From positions 1 through 20,841 of the forward strand of contig JAHHDV010000019.1 of the NCBI GenBank assembly GCA_019739295.1: DNA of 20,841 nt, in the 5' to 3' direction. Numbering within the stretch: position 1 is the stretch's first letter; the number at the start of each line of letters is the position of its first letter. Shown in pieces: positions 19,445 through 20,841 of this stretch. A program made the position numbers and the translations under genes. The notes beneath the pieces are model-generated. The model was not told where the DNA came from. It saw nothing but the letters and a program-made list of their open reading frames with translations, and did no database searches. The stretch comes from Taibaiella sp. (GTDB taxonomy: Bacteria > Bacteroidota > Bacteroidia > Chitinophagales > Chitinophagaceae).

Positions 19445-20828
19445 ATGAAATTAATGCTCCTGATATTTCTTGTTATAACAGGCAGCCAGGCTTTTGCACA
19501 AATTGCCGATAAGAACTTCATGAAAGCGGCTGACAAAAATTTGCCGGGTCTGGAAGACTGACTTCCTGCCCGGTGATAGCTTGATCATAAAGTGGGATGG
19601 GAGTTGTCAGGATAATCATGCACATGGGCAAGGAAATATTTCTTACCTGATCGGGAATAATGAGGTTGCTCATTATAAGGGCCTGGTACAAAATGGCTAT
19701 CCGAATGGTGAGGGGCAATTTATACTCCGGGACGGGTACACAATGCAGGGGAACTTTGTAAAAGGCGTTCTGAACGGAGAGGGGCAGATTGTTTTTGCGG
19801 ATACTGCTTATAAAACTTACCGGTAATTTCTATGATGGCAATATCCTGAACCTGGATAAACAATATTTGGACCTGCTTCATAGGAATGTTATTTCTACAC
19901 AGGATTCTGCGGATATGTACGTTGGGGACAGGGACCAGACAGAACTATTCTATTATTCATTAGTACCCGAGGATACAAAGGCTGTTATTGTACTTTTACC
20001 GGGTACATGGGACAGGGTCGAATATGTTCTGAGCAGCAACAAGACACTATGCCAGCTTGCTTATGACCACAATATAGCGGTATTGGCACTATCTGTTAAC
20101 CAGAGACTATCGCTTAATGAAGAAGTGCTGGCATTCATCAATTCAAGTATTGAAGATGCCATTAAGCGGTACCGGTTACCGGGCGACCGGTTCATCATAG
20201 GCGGGTTTTCTATGGGGGGACTATTCAGCTTGAGATACGGGGCGTTATCCCGCCAGGATAAGGACCAGGACAGCAGTACAGCCCATTGCGGTCTATTGCG
20301 TGGACGGGCCGATAGATCTTGAAAGTATCTATCATAAATTTGAAATTGCATTGGAAAGAAGTCCTAACAAGAAGGAACCCGCTTATGCATTGAACGAATT
20401 TAAAAATTATTTTAAAGGCAGCCCTGAGGAAAAACAGGGACACGTATTTATATTATTCGGCTTTCAGCTATTCAGAAGAAGACGGAGGCAATGCAAAATA
20501 TTTGAAAGATATACCGGTGAGGATATACAATGATGTAGATGTCTGTTGGTGGATTGAAAACAGGAATGCAGATTTGTATGCGATGAATGCCGTAGATCAG
20601 TCTGCCATGATCAATTTGTTGCGGATGAATGGCAATACAAGGGCTGAATTCATCAATGCCTATCAGAAAGGTTACCGTTTAGAGGGAATGCGGCACCCGC
20701 ATTCCTGGAGCATCGTAGATCCGGAAGATTGTATTGATTGGATCAGCAGCATCATAAAAGGAATAGTGCCCTGTTTCCAAAGAGAGGCAAGATGTATAAA
20801 GAGCAGGGTTTATAAGGTTTGGCTATAA
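19445..20828 (+). pseudogene. Secreted MORN-repeat and alpha/beta-hydrolase fusion, four frameshifts
   Basis: The ATG at 19445 opens a signal peptide (MKLMLLIFLVITGSQAFAQ). After one extra base near 19558 come about three MORN-type repeats: NHAHGQGNISYLIGNNE, YKGLVQNGYPNGEGQFIL, and MQGNFVKGVLNGEGQIVFAD, then TGNFYDGNI. An alpha/beta-hydrolase domain follows: AVIVLLPGTWDRVEYV (oxyanion region), nucleophile Ser in FIIGGFSMGGLFSLRYG near 20215, VDGPIDLES, and a likely catalytic His in MRHPHSWSIVD near 20700. Further breaks near 19815, 20270 and 20460 are each repaired by removing one base; corrected length is about 459 residues. The likely activity is esterase or peptidase-like on an unknown substrate in the periplasm or outside the cell. 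The true C-terminus could differ if another break lies after 20760. Confidence 0.75.
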
Positions 20829-20841
20829 AAATGCCCATACG

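Overview
The window looks like a piece of a Bacteroidota chromosome, most likely Chitinophagaceae (Chitinophaga-like). The grounds are the TTTG/TAnnTTTG promoter elements, the weak or absent Shine-Dalgarno sequences, a DUF4271 gene, a PUR-alpha-like DUF3276 gene, a 7TMR-DISM histidine kinase, a secreted protein with a type IX-secretion-like tail, and moderate GC content. No rRNA, tRNA, CRISPR, transposase or phage gene was seen.

Layout. 1-797 (minus): a DUF4271 membrane protein broken by frameshifts and cut by the left edge. 1081-3804 (plus): alaS, with many frameshifts in its first two thirds and a clean last third. 3818-4342: a small unresolved ORF and a VOC/glyoxalase-fold gene. 4464-5018: a textbook Bacteroidota promoter, the DUF3276 gene and a strong terminator. 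5230-5447: an acyltransferase-3 remnant that keeps only its two ends. 5720-6289: a DUF308/HdeD-like membrane protein. 6492-6956 (plus): a lone receiver. 13354-6973 (minus): a four-gene operon encoding an E1-like/nitroreductase fusion (Rv1355c family), a GNAT/LuxI-FeeM-like N-acyltransferase, a 7TMR-DISM sensor kinase and a receiver-first histidine kinase. 13691-13999 (minus): an amidohydrolase remnant with its catalytic middle missing. 14246-16100 (plus): a large secreted protein of unknown function. 16173-17037: no confident gene, with short coding-like traces on the minus strand. 17038-18541 (minus): a zinc-ribbon/alpha-CTD-like protein, a VOC protein and a DHFR/RibD-like reductase. 18716-19135 (plus): a one-domain EamA transporter. 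19445-20828 (plus): a secreted MORN-repeat/alpha-beta hydrolase fusion.

The most interesting unit is the 6.4-kb minus-strand operon. Two enzymes able to activate, reduce and acylate a small molecule are tightly linked (26-bp gap, then a 14-bp overlap) to a periplasmic-ligand sensor kinase and a receiver-kinase. I infer a make-and-sense system for a diffusible metabolite. The convergent lone receiver, separated by only 16 bp, could be its output.

A caution for any user of this annotation: many genes are broken by frameshifts, and nearly every one I could resolve by restoring the family reading is a single extra base, usually in a homopolymer. The breaks cluster (about 1-800, 1080-2830, 11.9-13.1 kb, 17.7-20.5 kb), while 4.5-11.9 kb is nearly clean. 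This pattern looks like insertion-biased, unevenly polished sequencing, so I treat most broken genes as probably intact in the organism. Two remnants (acyltransferase, amidohydrolase) lack whole middles and are different in kind.
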